A DNA stretch of 36,770 nt from Dethiobacter sp. (GCA_018333455.1 JAGXTN010000055.1:1-36770); one strand, 5' to 3'; counted from the first letter of the stretch, positions 24,102 to 32,358 are shown. The notes: generated by a model not told the origin, from the sequence alone. A program made the numbers and translations.

Positions 24102-24674
24102 ATGCGGGTGGTTGAGATTTTTAACTCTATCCAGGGAGAAGGCGCTTATACCGGTTATGCAGCTTCTTTTGTCAGGTTGGCTGGATGCAACTTACGCTGC
24201 CACTGGTGCGATACAAAACAAAGTTGGCATCTCTCTGATGGTTATGAGCTAGCAACCATTGAGATAGCAGATAGATGTCGGCGCCGCATAGTCATCATCA
24301 CCGGCGGAGAGCCATTGCTTCACGATTTGTCACCTTTAGTTACCATCTTGCATGACCGTGGGCAGCGGGTGCATTTAGAAACCAACGGCACATTGCCTTT
24401 ACCTGACGGCATTAACCTAAATTGGGTCACAGTCTCCCCTAAGTTCCTTAGCGGCTATACACTGAAACCGCAAAAAATTGATGAAGTAAAGCTGGTAATG
24501 GATGAACATGTGAATGACCGGTTGATCGCTCATTTGCTAAAGAATTATTCGCTCGTTTATCTGCAACCGGAGAGCATGAACCCCCAAAGTATTAGTCGCT
24601 GTTTGGAGTACATAGACAAATATCCAGAGTTAAAACTAAGTTTGCAGATTCATAAAATTTTAAACATAAAATGA
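24102..24674 (+). CDS. queE: 7-carboxy-7-deazaguanine synthase QueE (radical SAM)
   Basis: Radical SAM enzyme that contracts carboxytetrahydropterin to carboxydeazaguanine between QueD and QueC. The 190 residues have the Cys29-x3-Cys33-x2-Cys36 cluster motif and GGEP (68-71) for SAM binding. The ATG at 24102 lies one base after the queD stop, with GGGAGAAG upstream. SAM cleavage releases 5'-deoxyadenosine, a possible substrate of the MtaD encoded at 30417-31703. Confidence 0.94.
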   Translation: MRVVEIFNSIQGEGAYTGYAASFVRLAGCNLRCHWCDTKQSWHLSDGYELATIEIADRCRRRIVIITGGEPLLHDLSPLVTILHDRGQRVHLETNGTLPLPDGINLNWVTVSPKFLSGYTLKPQKIDEVKLVMDEHVNDRLIAHLLKNYSLVYLQPESMNPQSISRCLEYIDKYPELKLSLQIHKILNIK

Positions 24675-24731
24675 TGAGTTTTTTTGTTTATAATCAGCTG
24701 ATTTATCCTCGCAACCGCGATACAGAGAGTA

Positions 24732-24760
24732 TTGACATAGTTTTCCATCTATGGTAATGT
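24732..24760 (+). promoter_or_regulatory. Sigma-A promoter for the coiled-coil gene
   Basis: TTGACA (24732-24737) and TAATGT (24755-24760) are separated by 17 bases. The coiled-coil gene starts about 90 bases downstream. The rest of the leader shows nothing clear. Confidence 0.6.
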
Positions 24761-24854
24761 CTAAGCAGAACATATGTTCTTACTGATCCCCAATGAGGCC
24801 AATTTATTCTCGATATGTTTGTTTTAAATTATCTGAAATTGGGAGGTATTCAGG

Positions 24855-25193
24855 ATGGAAAAAATTCTTCAACAAATCCTTGAAAAGGTGAATTCTCTCG
24901 ACGAAGGTCAAAGCGCTATCTTAGCCCGCATGGATAATCTTGAAGAAGGCCAAAACGCAATTCTTGTCCGTTTGGATAATCTTGAAGAAGGCCAGCACAA
25001 GCTTGAAGCTAAACAGGACATTATGCAACTAGAAATTAATGAGCTTCACAGAAAGGTAACAGTCGTTTTTGAGCAGACAGCGCAGTTAACTGAGTTTAAA
25101 ATGGAGATACTTCAGTTTAAAAGTAATACAGTGAAGACATTGCGCCGTCATGAGACTGATATAGAATTCCTAAAAAAGGTATACATTCGCTAG
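24855..25193 (+). CDS. Coiled-coil protein with 14-residue repeats
   Basis: A 112-residue, entirely helical protein. The unit LEEGQxAILxRxDN repeats nearly three times at residues 15-56. At DNA level this is a 42-bp tandem repeat with 22 identical bases starting at 24931 and 24973. A longer coiled coil follows. Similar short proteins are common in Clostridia and resemble parts of phage fibre or trimeric coiled-coil proteins, but no function is known. A clear Shine-Dalgarno GGGAGG precedes the ATG. Confidence 0.75.
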   Translation: MEKILQQILEKVNSLDEGQSAILARMDNLEEGQNAILVRLDNLEEGQHKLEAKQDIMQLEINELHRKVTVVFEQTAQLTEFKMEILQFKSNTVKTLRRHETDIEFLKKVYIR

Positions 25194-25381
25194 TCTTCCC
25201 ACTTCTCAAACCAGAAGATAATGCAGTCGCCACCCATTTCCTGCTCATATATTTCTCCATACTTTAAGCTGAGGGCATTCTCGCAATAAGGGCAATAGAT
25301 GGGTTCTTTATTTAAGTTTTCCTGTTTAGCAAAGTGGCTTAAATCTTTTTTACATTCCGGGCAGTCAACATAATAAAACAT
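25190..25381 (-). CDS. Small zinc-ribbon-like protein
   Basis: A 63-residue protein with CPEC (7-10) and CPYC (30-33), predicting one zinc-binding site, and an acidic aromatic C-terminus. AAAGGGG lies five bases before the ATG. Its stop is on the opposite strand of the stop of the coiled-coil gene, sharing the palindrome CTAG. Function is unknown. It lies 13 bases after the membrane-protein gene and is probably co-transcribed with it. Confidence 0.7.
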   Translation of the reverse strand: MFYYVDCPECKKDLSHFAKQENLNKEPIYCPYCENALSLKYGEIYEQEMGGDCIIFWFEKWED

Positions 25382-25394
25382 GAGATCCCCTTTC

Positions 25395-26216
25395 TTACTG
25401 GTTAGATTTGTCCGTTTTTATTTCGCCAGCAGCAAAGCTTTTCCTGCTTATCCACTGTGGTGAAGGGTTTGCCGTGATATTGTTGCTTAAACTAGGAAGG
25501 CCTTCCGGCATTTCTTTTACCCCGGGCCTTAAATTGTAAATTCTGTAAACTTGAATTTTTTCACCCTTGACGGTTAGATTGAGCAGCAGCGCCATTCTGT
25601 GCATAAACAAATTGTCTTTGGCAAACCAGAGATAAAGTTGCAACTTATCAAGGGTGGCATCTTCCTCAAAGTGAGTCAGTACTTGCAACTTTGGGGACGG
25701 AATCTGCAGGAAGTATGTTTGACATGCAATATTTTCCACCAACCTTACCGGGCCTGCAACAGCACTGACTTGCTTGTCGGAGAGCAGTATTGACAGAAGT
25801 GCAAATGGATCCATTACTAAAAAAGATAACCCGTCAAGCTCAGCTGCTTCTACCTCCTGCCATTCATCGATAACTTCACTGCCTTTCACAAAAAACTGTT
25901 CCTGGTTACCGTATATTTCCAGGTCGTACGACTCAATTTCTCCATAAATAAGACCGTCAATTATCTGTCCTCTAAAACGCAGTGAATAACCTGGTCCTCT
26001 TTCTTCCACCACCAGTCTGTAATCATTAAATTCTGCGGCTGATGACACCTTGTTTAGGATAATTTCCCGGCTGATGGTCGGATTTGCATCTTTCTCCTGT
26101 CGGCTGGAGTAAATTATTAGCCAAGACACCACAAGAACTCCTGCCGCCAATAAAAAGAGCAGTAATTGCCTAACAATTTTAACTTGTTTTTTGGAAATTT
26201 GCGGAGCTTGTCTCAC
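25395..26216 (-). CDS. Membrane-anchored protein of unknown function
   Basis: A 273-residue protein with a short basic cytoplasmic start, one membrane helix (about 17-36) and an extracellular beta-rich domain. Strand-turn-strand patterns such as YDLEIYGNQEQFFVKG and LQLYLWFAKDNLFMHRMALLL suggest a LolA/LprG-like lipid-carrier or GerS-like fold, but I cannot confirm this. The start is GTG, with GGAGGTG five bases upstream. Confidence 0.68.
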   Translation of the reverse strand: MRQAPQISKKQVKIVRQLLLFLLAAGVLVVSWLIIYSSRQEKDANPTISREIILNKVSSAAEFNDYRLVVEERGPGYSLRFRGQIIDGLIYGEIESYDLEIYGNQEQFFVKGSEVIDEWQEVEAAELDGLSFLVMDPFALLSILLSDKQVSAVAGPVRLVENIACQTYFLQIPSPKLQVLTHFEEDATLDKLQLYLWFAKDNLFMHRMALLLNLTVKGEKIQVYRIYNLRPGVKEMPEGLPSLSNNITANPSPQWISRKSFAAGEIKTDKSNQ

Positions 26217-26290
26217 CGGTGCACCTCCAAATTTACATTTCAGTGCAGTCTATGAAACCGGCGAGCAAAATAACACAAGAAAAGTAGTAG

Positions 26291-26365
26291 GGCGGATTCG
26301 CCTTTAAGACCGCGGGTGCTCAGGAACGAAGTTCCGCCGAAGGGGCGGGTTTTATACCCGCCCTT
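26291..26365. repeat. GC-rich hairpin cluster in an intergenic region
   Basis: Three hairpins lie in 75 bases: GGCG/CGCC (26291-26302), GGAAC/GTTCC with loop GAA (26323-26335), and GGGCGGGT/ACCCGCCC (26343-26363) with loop TTTAT. The first arm AGGGCGG can also pair with CCGCCCT of the last, giving two alternative folds. GC content is far above the surroundings and no convincing gene fits. It could be a dispersed repeat (MITE or REP-like) or a structured RNA. A T-run near 26391 follows a very weak hairpin. Confidence 0.4.
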
Positions 26366-26406
26366 GCAGATAAATAAAGCGCGAAGCGTCTTTTTTACTG
26401 CCCTCA

Positions 26407-26604
26407 CTAGGAAGGGTTTTTTGTTTTTTCGGAAAGCAATTCGCCGCCGACACCCACATCTTCTCGGGCCACATCACGCAAATAAACAACAAAACTGCTT
26501 TGTGGTAATCCGGTGGCCTGGCTTGCAACTTCCGTAAACTCTTTAACTAAAATCCTTTTCTTTTCTGTTGACAGTTTTGGACCGTAGAAAAAAATGGTAG
26601 GCAT
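26407..26604 (-). CDS. 4-oxalocrotonate tautomerase-like protein
   Basis: A small protein (65 residues) beginning Met-Pro. In the tautomerase superfamily Pro1 becomes the catalytic base after Met removal. The pattern PTIFFYGPKLSTEKKRILVKE, then TGLPQSSFVVYL and VGVGGELLSE, matches the family with its conserved GVGG region. The frame has two ATGs in a row; the second (26604) leaves Pro first and overlaps the deoC stop. The natural substrate is unknown. Confidence 0.82.
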   Translation of the reverse strand: MPTIFFYGPKLSTEKKRILVKEFTEVASQATGLPQSSFVVYLRDVAREDVGVGGELLSEKTKNPS

Positions 26605-27272
26605 CATTTTCCCTCCTGTGTTTTTTCTAATTCTTGAATTATTTGTAAGGCGGAACTAGTCCCAAGCCTTGTCGCCCCTACTGCCAGCAGCCTTAGTGCA
26701 AGCCGGGCATCCCGAATCCCTCCTGAAGCTTTAATGCCAAAGCCGGGAGCCGCCTCCGCTAACAAGCGGATATCATCTTCTGTGGCGCCGCCAAAAAAAC
26801 CGGTGGATGTTTTTAGCATGTCGGCTCCGCTCTCAACAGCTATCCGGGCTGCCAACCGCTTTTCTTTTTTCTCTAAAAGTGCAGTTTCCAAAATCACCTT
26901 TAATGTAGCGCCGGCAGTAACCCGACGAACCAAAGCAATTTCTTCGCTTACTATGCTTAGCAGGCCTTCTTTAATTGCCGCAATATTAATCACCAAATCG
27001 ATTTCTCCGGCGCCGTTTTGTACTGCCTCTCCAGCTTCAAACACTTTAACGGCGGTGGTATTGGCTCCTAAAGGAAACCCGGCCACAGCAGCCACAGCTA
27101 CGCCCGAACCAGAAAGGAGTCGCGCCGCATTTGTCACATGCCACGGATTTATGCAGACAGCAGCAAAGCGAAACTCTTTGGCTTCCGCACACAGCCGAGT
27201 TATCTCCTCTCCTGTCGCATCAGGTTTTAACAGTGTGTGATCAATTGTAGCGGCAAAGCGGTTAATCTCCAT
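26604..27272 (-). CDS. deoC: Deoxyribose-phosphate aldolase DeoC
   Basis: Cleaves deoxyribose 5-phosphate to acetaldehyde and glyceraldehyde 3-phosphate in deoxynucleoside breakdown. The 222 residues show Asp92, Schiff-base Lys154 in MLKTSTGF and activating Lys181 in IKASGG, counted from ATG 27272. A GTG one codon earlier is possible. The start shares a base with the rtcB stop (TGATG), so it is coupled. Confidence 0.94.
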   Translation of the reverse strand: MEINRFAATIDHTLLKPDATGEEITRLCAEAKEFRFAAVCINPWHVTNAARLLSGSGVAVAAVAGFPLGANTTAVKVFEAGEAVQNGAGEIDLVINIAAIKEGLLSIVSEEIALVRRVTAGATLKVILETALLEKKEKRLAARIAVESGADMLKTSTGFFGGATEDDIRLLAEAAPGFGIKASGGIRDARLALRLLAVGATRLGTSSALQIIQELEKTQEGK

Positions 27273-28696
27273 CACTCATCACCCTCTCCTTTAATTACAG
27301 CCAGCGGTCTTAACCGTGCCACAATATTTGTCAGGCCGATTTCATTTAATGTGGCCACAACTTCACTGATATTTTTATAGGCAAATGGCGCTTCATCAAG
27401 AAGTTGCCGCAGATTTCTGGTATTGAGCATTACTTCGCCCATGGAAGATAAAAAAGCTTCCGTAGTAATGTTTTTGCGCGCATAGGAGCGCGACATCACT
27501 CTGCCTGCCCCATGATTGACAGAGCAAAATGTCTCGCGAACCGCATTCCTGCCTGTTAAAATATAGGACGGCGAATTCATGCTGCCGGGAATAATAGCGG
27601 GATGCCCAGTATTTTTATAACGTTCCGGATTTTGCGGATGCAGGGGTGGCAGTGCCCTGGTGGCTCCTTTCCGGTGGACGAGCAAGTTTTGCTCAAAATG
27701 TTCTTCAAACTTTGCAATATTATGAGCAACGTCATATACCACATTAAGTACTACGGAAGAGCCAAAAATGTCGACAAATGCATCACGAACGTCGTGAGTA
27801 ATAAGCTGACGATTGGCAAAAGCAAAGTTGACGGCACAGGCCATGGCTGCCAAATAGTCGCGTCCTTCCTTTGAATTAATGGGGCAGCAGGCCAACCCCT
27901 TAGTAGGAAGGTCAATCCCGTAGCGCCGCGCCGCTTTTGCCATAATCTCTGTGTAATCAGTACAAATCTGATGTCCAAACCCGCGGCTGCCGGTATGAAT
28001 CATGACGGTAACCATTCCTTTTTGCAGACCAAAAGTAGTAGCAGTATCACTGTCTTCCACCTCATCCACATAACCAAACTCCAAAAAATGGTTCCCGCCT
28101 CCCAGCGTAGAGAGTTGTGCCGCTCTTTGCAGAGCACGTGGTGGCACGGCTGCCGGGTCTGCACCTGCCAGCCGTCCACCTTCTTCAGTGCACTCCAGAT
28201 CATCAATCCTACCGTATCCTCTCTTTACCAGCGCCAAGGCACCATCCACCAAAACATGTGGTAAGGCCTCCCGACAGAGGCTGTCGTGGCGTGATTTGCG
28301 GCCAATACCAGTAGGCACTCTCGCTTCCACCGCCTCCATCAGAGCGCGCATAGTTGGTTTGTCTAAAGCAGCAAGAGAGATATTAGTAGAGAGCAGACGC
28401 ACACCACAGTTAATATCCATTCCTACTGCGCCGGAAGAAACCACACCGTCTTCAGCCCGCATCGCCAACACCCCTCCGATCGGCAAGCCAAAACCTGCGT
28501 GAATATCCGGCATGCCCAGTACGGGACCAAAAACACCTGGAAGGGTGGCAGCATCGCAGAGTTGCTGAAGTTCCTGACCGCCATTTTGCAGCTTGGTATA
28601 AAGTTGCTCATTCAAAAAAATAAGGGCATCCACCCTCATTGCTCCCTCTCTAGGCAACAAATAGCGGTTATGCCCTTGTTTGATAAAAGTGGGCAA
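27272..28696 (-). CDS. rtcB: RNA-splicing/repair ligase RtcB
   Basis: Manganese and GTP-dependent ligase joining 2',3'-cyclic phosphate and 5'-OH RNA ends. The 474 residues contain the metal residues Asp94, Cys97 (GMDINCGVR), His203 (GGGNHFLEF), His234 and His325 (YDVAHNIAKFE), and the guanylylated His395 in NHGAGRVMSR. Bacterial RtcB repairs tRNA and rRNA after stress. No archease gene is beside it. The frame reaches GTG 28705, but GGGGGTG lies over that codon and favours TTG 28696. Confidence 0.95.
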   Translation of the reverse strand: MPTFIKQGHNRYLLPREGAMRVDALIFLNEQLYTKLQNGGQELQQLCDAATLPGVFGPVLGMPDIHAGFGLPIGGVLAMRAEDGVVSSGAVGMDINCGVRLLSTNISLAALDKPTMRALMEAVEARVPTGIGRKSRHDSLCREALPHVLVDGALALVKRGYGRIDDLECTEEGGRLAGADPAAVPPRALQRAAQLSTLGGGNHFLEFGYVDEVEDSDTATTFGLQKGMVTVMIHTGSRGFGHQICTDYTEIMAKAARRYGIDLPTKGLACCPINSKEGRDYLAAMACAVNFAFANRQLITHDVRDAFVDIFGSSVVLNVVYDVAHNIAKFEEHFEQNLLVHRKGATRALPPLHPQNPERYKNTGHPAIIPGSMNSPSYILTGRNAVRETFCSVNHGAGRVMSRSYARKNITTEAFLSSMGEVMLNTRNLRQLLDEAPFAYKNISEVVATLNEIGLTNIVARLRPLAVIKGEGDE

Positions 28697-28708
28697 AAGA
28701 TTCACCCC

Positions 28709-28876
28709 CTATACTTCATAAATCGAAAATGTTAATTCGTTATCCTTTTTTGCTAAGCCAAACATAAGGTTGTGGGTTTTTAGATTCCGGTTTAGGAAGT
28801 CTACTACCCGATAAAATTCTTCATTGTTCTTAAGCTTTAGAGTTGCCATAAGTTCTAGTTTGCCTTTGCTCTCCAT
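28709..28876 (-). CDS. YpmA-like small protein (DUF4264)
   Basis: A 55-residue protein with the family pattern MESKGKLELMATLKLKN, then VVDFLNRNLK and NLMFGLAKKD. It matches Bacillus YpmA, a conserved small protein of unknown function. The ATG at 28876 has GGGGAAG eight bases upstream. It overlaps nothing and lies between surE and rtcB in the same transcript. Confidence 0.82.
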   Translation of the reverse strand: MESKGKLELMATLKLKNNEEFYRVVDFLNRNLKTHNLMFGLAKKDNELTFSIYEV

Positions 28877-28895
28877 TTTTGCCACTTCCCCTTGC

Positions 28896-29660
28896 CTAAA
28901 GTTCAATGTTCCATCCTTTAAGGCTATCGATAAGTTTATAATTAGTAAGATCGTGCTGAATAGGCGTTATGGATATTTTAGACTGTTTGATAGCTGCCAC
29001 GTCACTACCTTCGTCATGCTCGGCATCAACAAGTTCTCCTGCCAGCCAATAGTAACTCCTGCCGCGCGGGTCAGACCTTTTTTCAAAAGCATTTTTATAT
29101 TGCCTAACACCCAATTTAGTGATGACGATGCCTGAGACCTTCTCCCTGTCGCAACCCGGAACGTTAACATTCAAGAGTGTGTCACAAGACACTCCCTGTT
29201 TTAAGAGCACAGAGGCCAATCGTGCCACAAATTCGGCGGCGTATTCAAAGCGCGGTTCGTAGTACTCTGTCAGGCTTACGGCGATGGCAGGTATACCGAG
29301 AATTACCCCTTCAATAGCGGCTGACACAGTTCCGGAATAGAGCACGTCAGTCCCTAAGTTAGCGCCCCTGTTTATCCCTGAAATAACAAGATCCGGCCGA
29401 TACGGCAGAATTGACTCTACTGCCAGCTTTACACAGTCTGCCGGCGTACCGTTCACAGCCCAGGCCGGCAAATCAGTCGAATGCAGGAACTTCACACTTT
29501 CGGCGCGTAACGGCCGGTGCATGGTTATGGCATGACCTGTGGCGCTCTGTTCATGGTCTGGTGCAACCACATGTATTTCGGCAACCTTCCTGACTTCTCG
29601 GGCAAGGACATGCAAACCTTCAGCAAAAATACCGTCGTCATTAGTTAGAAGTATGCGCAA
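28896..29660 (-). CDS. surE: 5'/3'-nucleotidase SurE
   Basis: Metal-dependent phosphatase acting on nucleoside monophosphates and short polyphosphate. The 254 residues match the family. Metal ligands are Asp8, Asp9, Ser39 (DHEQSATGH) and Asn97 (ISGINRGANLG). The start is TTG, with GGGGGG six bases upstream. It is the first gene of the surE-ypmA-rtcB-deoC-tautomerase operon, behind a near-perfect promoter at 29694-29722. Confidence 0.95.
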   Translation of the reverse strand: MRILLTNDDGIFAEGLHVLAREVRKVAEIHVVAPDHEQSATGHAITMHRPLRAESVKFLHSTDLPAWAVNGTPADCVKLAVESILPYRPDLVISGINRGANLGTDVLYSGTVSAAIEGVILGIPAIAVSLTEYYEPRFEYAAEFVARLASVLLKQGVSCDTLLNVNVPGCDREKVSGIVITKLGVRQYKNAFEKRSDPRGRSYYWLAGELVDAEHDEGSDVAAIKQSKISITPIQHDLTNYKLIDSLKGWNIEL

Positions 29661-29693
29661 GCCAATCCCCCCGTTGATTACAAACTTCTTTCA

Positions 29694-29722
29694 ATTATAG
29701 TTTATACCATTCTCTGTGTCAA
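29694..29722 (-). promoter_or_regulatory. Sigma-A promoter of the surE operon
   Basis: On the minus strand TTGACA (29717-29722) and TATAAT (29694-29699) are both full consensus and 17 bases apart. The start codon of surE lies about 34 bases downstream of the -10 box. Confidence 0.88.
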
Positions 29723-29800
29723 TTTTGGCGATATCAGAAAAAACGTATAAGAAACTTGGCAAATTCAAAAACTAAGTTAATACATCAAGGAGGTGAAACG

Positions 29801-30340
29801 ATGAAAAACAGACGTATAATGTTAACACTGAGTCTTCTCCTAATTGTCACGCTGCTGATCAGCGGATGTCCGCCATTCCGCCGGCCGGAACCTGAGCGCC
29901 AACCGGCACCTGCGCCGGCGCCTGCTCCGGAAATTCAGGCTCCCCAACAACAGCCCGCCGTACCTGCTCCAGACCTAAACATCCAACCACGACAGCCGGG
30001 GCCAGAGGCAATGGATCTGGCGGAACAGATTGCTGATGCCGCCACAAGAGTAGAGGGTGTTGACACCGCCGTAGCATTAGTAATCTCTAACCTCGCTATG
30101 GTAGGGATTACATTGGATCGAGGGACAGCCCGCAATGAAGTTGAAATCAAGAGAGAAGTTGCCAAGATTGTGGAAGAACGACAACCCCGTATCGCAAGTG
30201 CATACGTCTCCGCTAATCCCGATATTATCCGACAGTTGCAAGAAATTAGCCGCGGTATTCAACGAGGTGAACCAATCAGTACATTCTTTGAGCAAATTGG
30301 CGAAGTTTTACGGCGCATGCGAGCAGAGACCAACACCTAA
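29801..30340 (+). CDS. YhcN/YlaJ-family sporulation lipoprotein
   Basis: A 179-residue lipoprotein with signal peptide and lipobox LISGC (Cys23), then a Pro/Ala-rich spacer (about 24-72) with PAPAPAPAP. The C-terminal domain (75-179) matches the YhcN/YlaJ spore lipoprotein family, found in the inner spore membrane of Bacillus and implicated in germination. ATG 29801 has a perfect AAGGAGGTGA upstream. It is a single-gene unit with a terminator at 30350-30380. Confidence 0.83.
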   Translation: MKNRRIMLTLSLLLIVTLLISGCPPFRRPEPERQPAPAPAPAPEIQAPQQQPAVPAPDLNIQPRQPGPEAMDLAEQIADAATRVEGVDTAVALVISNLAMVGITLDRGTARNEVEIKREVAKIVEERQPRIASAYVSANPDIIRQLQEISRGIQRGEPISTFFEQIGEVLRRMRAETNT

Positions 30341-30349
30341 AATTGCCAC

Positions 30350-30380
30350 GAAGCCCGGGTCTTCCCTGGCTTCATTTCTT
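30350..30380. terminator. Bidirectional terminator
   Basis: GAAGCC (30350-30355) pairs with GGCTTC (30368-30373), and inside it GGG (30357-30359) pairs with CCC (30364-30366). On the plus strand ATTTCTT follows; on the minus strand AATTTTA follows a few bases on. It lies between convergent genes and probably serves both. Confidence 0.65.
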
Positions 30381-30416
30381 ATAACACACGAAATTGTTCT
30401 ATGCAGTTATTCTTGC

Positions 30417-31703
30417 CTACTGAACTAAATGCAAAGCGCGCTGTTGCGCTTGAAAAATAATTTTTTCCTCATCTAATGTGGTTAGTTGCCCATTTTCTAA
30501 CAGTACCTGCCCATTTACGATTACCATAACAATGTCTGAAGGTTGAGCAGCATAGACCAAATGAGCCACAAGGTCATGTTGTGGCGTCAAATGAGGCCGC
30601 TGTAGATCCATCAAAATTAGATCAGCCTTCATCTCCGGCGCTACAACCCCCACCTTCTCCAGAAATACTGCTTTGGCGCTTTCCCGGGTAGCCATAGCCA
30701 ACGCTTTCCGGGCAGAAACAACAGTCGGGTCCATGCGAATGCCCTTGTGAATCAGGGCGGCAAGGCGCATCTCTTCCATCATATCCAAATTATTATTGCT
30801 GGCTGCGCCATCCGTACCAAGACCCACAGTTATGCCACGACTTAGTAGATCAGGCACTGGTGCAATACCACTGCCCAACTTTAAATTGCTGCCCGGATTA
30901 TGAGCCACATGAACATTAAATTCTTTTAAAATATCCATTTCTTCCCCACTAAGATGGACACAGTGAGCTGCCAGCACAGGTCTCTCGAGCAAACCGATAT
31001 TTTTTAGCAGCACCGTGGGCGAGACACCATATTCTTTTGTAATACGCTCCACTTCATCATTGGTCTCCGAAAGATGAATATGAATCGGTACAGCCAAAGC
31101 CTCCTGCAAGGCCATGACGCGCCGCAAAAAATCCGGCGGACAGGTATAGGGAGCATGCGGTCCCAGCATGGTGGTAATCCGGCCATTTCCCCGGCCCTGC
31201 CATGTTTTCACAAACTGTTCACTTTCCTCTAGACCTTTTTCTGCCATCTGTCCGCTACCGATCATACCCCTGGCTAAAACTGCTCTGATACCGGCTTCTT
31301 CCGCTGCCTCCGCAACCTGATCCATAAAAAAGTACATATCTGTAAAAGTGGTGGTGCCGCATTTGATCATTTCAAGAATGGCCAACATCGTACCCCAGTA
31401 AACGTCTTCGCGTTTTAACTTTCCTTCCGCCGGCCAAATACGTTTTTCCAGCCAATCCATCAATGGTAAATCATCAGCATAAGAGCGGAATAATGTCATA
31501 GCCGCGTGACCATGGGCATTAACAAAGCCGGGCAACAAAAGCTTACCCTGGCCGTTGATCACTCGGTCAAAGTTTTCTTCCCATAACTTCTGTGGGCCAA
31601 CGTAAGAAATGGTCTGTCCGTCCATCACCACATCCGCATCGCAAATAATCTCGTGGTTATCCTGTAAGGTGATGACGGTTACTTCGCGTATCAGCGTTTT
31701 CAC
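30417..31703 (-). CDS. mtaD: 5-methylthioadenosine/SAH/5'-deoxyadenosine deaminase MtaD
   Basis: Zinc amidohydrolase that deaminates adenosine-type SAM by-products (MTA, SAH, and in archaeal DadD also 5'-deoxyadenosine) to inosine forms. The 428 residues have His64/His66 (NAHGHAA), His183, His210 and Glu213 (HIHLSET), His247 and Asp298 (GTDGAASNN). The spacing agrees with characterised MtaD enzymes. The start is GTG, with GGGGAGGT six bases upstream. It lies four bases after the aldolase gene and is the last of the ahcY-mtnP-mtnA-aldolase-mtaD operon. Confidence 0.93.
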   Translation of the reverse strand: MKTLIREVTVITLQDNHEIICDADVVMDGQTISYVGPQKLWEENFDRVINGQGKLLLPGFVNAHGHAAMTLFRSYADDLPLMDWLEKRIWPAEGKLKREDVYWGTMLAILEMIKCGTTTFTDMYFFMDQVAEAAEEAGIRAVLARGMIGSGQMAEKGLEESEQFVKTWQGRGNGRITTMLGPHAPYTCPPDFLRRVMALQEALAVPIHIHLSETNDEVERITKEYGVSPTVLLKNIGLLERPVLAAHCVHLSGEEMDILKEFNVHVAHNPGSNLKLGSGIAPVPDLLSRGITVGLGTDGAASNNNLDMMEEMRLAALIHKGIRMDPTVVSARKALAMATRESAKAVFLEKVGVVAPEMKADLILMDLQRPHLTPQHDLVAHLVYAAQPSDIVMVIVNGQVLLENGQLTTLDEEKIIFQAQQRALHLVQ

Positions 31704-31707
31704 TTTT

Positions 31708-32358
31708 TTACCTCCCCCGCTTACCTGGCCCGTATGACGTAAGATAAAAGCTGCGCATCTTCATAATATCATCTTCACTCAAGGAATACACCGGTCCCAA
31801 CTGGCGGGCAAACAAAACTGCTTGAGCAGTTTTCTCCACAATTTGACATACTTTCAACGCTTCGTTCAATGTAGCAGAAACCCCCACAAGGCCATGACTT
31901 GCTAAGATAACCGCACTTTTTGCACCCAAGGAATGCACAGCGTTTTTTGCTAATTGCTCAGTTCCTGGCAATGCATAATCCGCCACATCCACACCGCCGC
32001 CCACAACCTGCACCATATCTTCCACCACAGGCGGAATAGACAGGCGTGCAACAGCAAATGCTGTGGCGTAGACGCTATGGGTATGAACAATCGCCCCCAC
32101 ATCCGTCCTTCCGGCAAAAATAGCTGCATGCAAGCGCCATTCCGACGACGGCTGCCAAAAGCCTTCAAGAACCTGCCCATCCAGTGAGATACTGACTAAA
32201 TCCTCCGGTGTAAGCAGACTATAATCCATGCCGCTTGGCGTAATTAGCATCCTGTTTTCGCCTTCCCTGACAGAAACATTCCCCCACGTACCCAACACCA
32301 AATTATCACGGCACATCAGTTGCGTCGTCTCAATAACTTCTTTCCTACCGGCGGTCAT
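31708..32358 (-). CDS. Class II aldolase (FucA-like), probably acting on methylthioribulose 1-phosphate
   Basis: A 216-residue zinc aldolase. Glu73, His92, His94 and His155 fall at exactly the numbers known for E. coli FucA, so the catalytic site is intact. Beside mtnA, such aldolases cleave methylthioribulose or deoxyribulose 1-phosphate to DHAP and an aldehyde (the DHAP shunt, or DrdA pathway). The gene overlaps mtnA by 14 bases and has AAGGAGG upstream. It is not MtnB-like dehydratase by this reading, but the two share a fold, so a dehydratase role cannot be excluded. No mtnC, mtnW or mtnD genes are nearby. Confidence 0.88.
   Translation of the reverse strand: MTAGRKEVIETTQLMCRDNLVLGTWGNVSVREGENRMLITPSGMDYSLLTPEDLVSISLDGQVLEGFWQPSSEWRLHAAIFAGRTDVGAIVHTHSVYATAFAVARLSIPPVVEDMVQVVGGGVDVADYALPGTEQLAKNAVHSLGAKSAVILASHGLVGVSATLNEALKVCQIVEKTAQAVLFARQLGPVYSLSEDDIMKMRSFYLTSYGPGKRGR

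Noticed and set aside
26401-26422. Plus-strand terminator CCCT/AGGG followed by T-run
   Set aside because: No plus-strand gene precedes it and it lies in the 3' end of the tautomerase coding region, so it is probably chance.
26316-26537. 73-codon frame on the plus strand
   Set aside because: It crosses the hairpin cluster and runs antisense to the tautomerase gene; no ribosome binding site.
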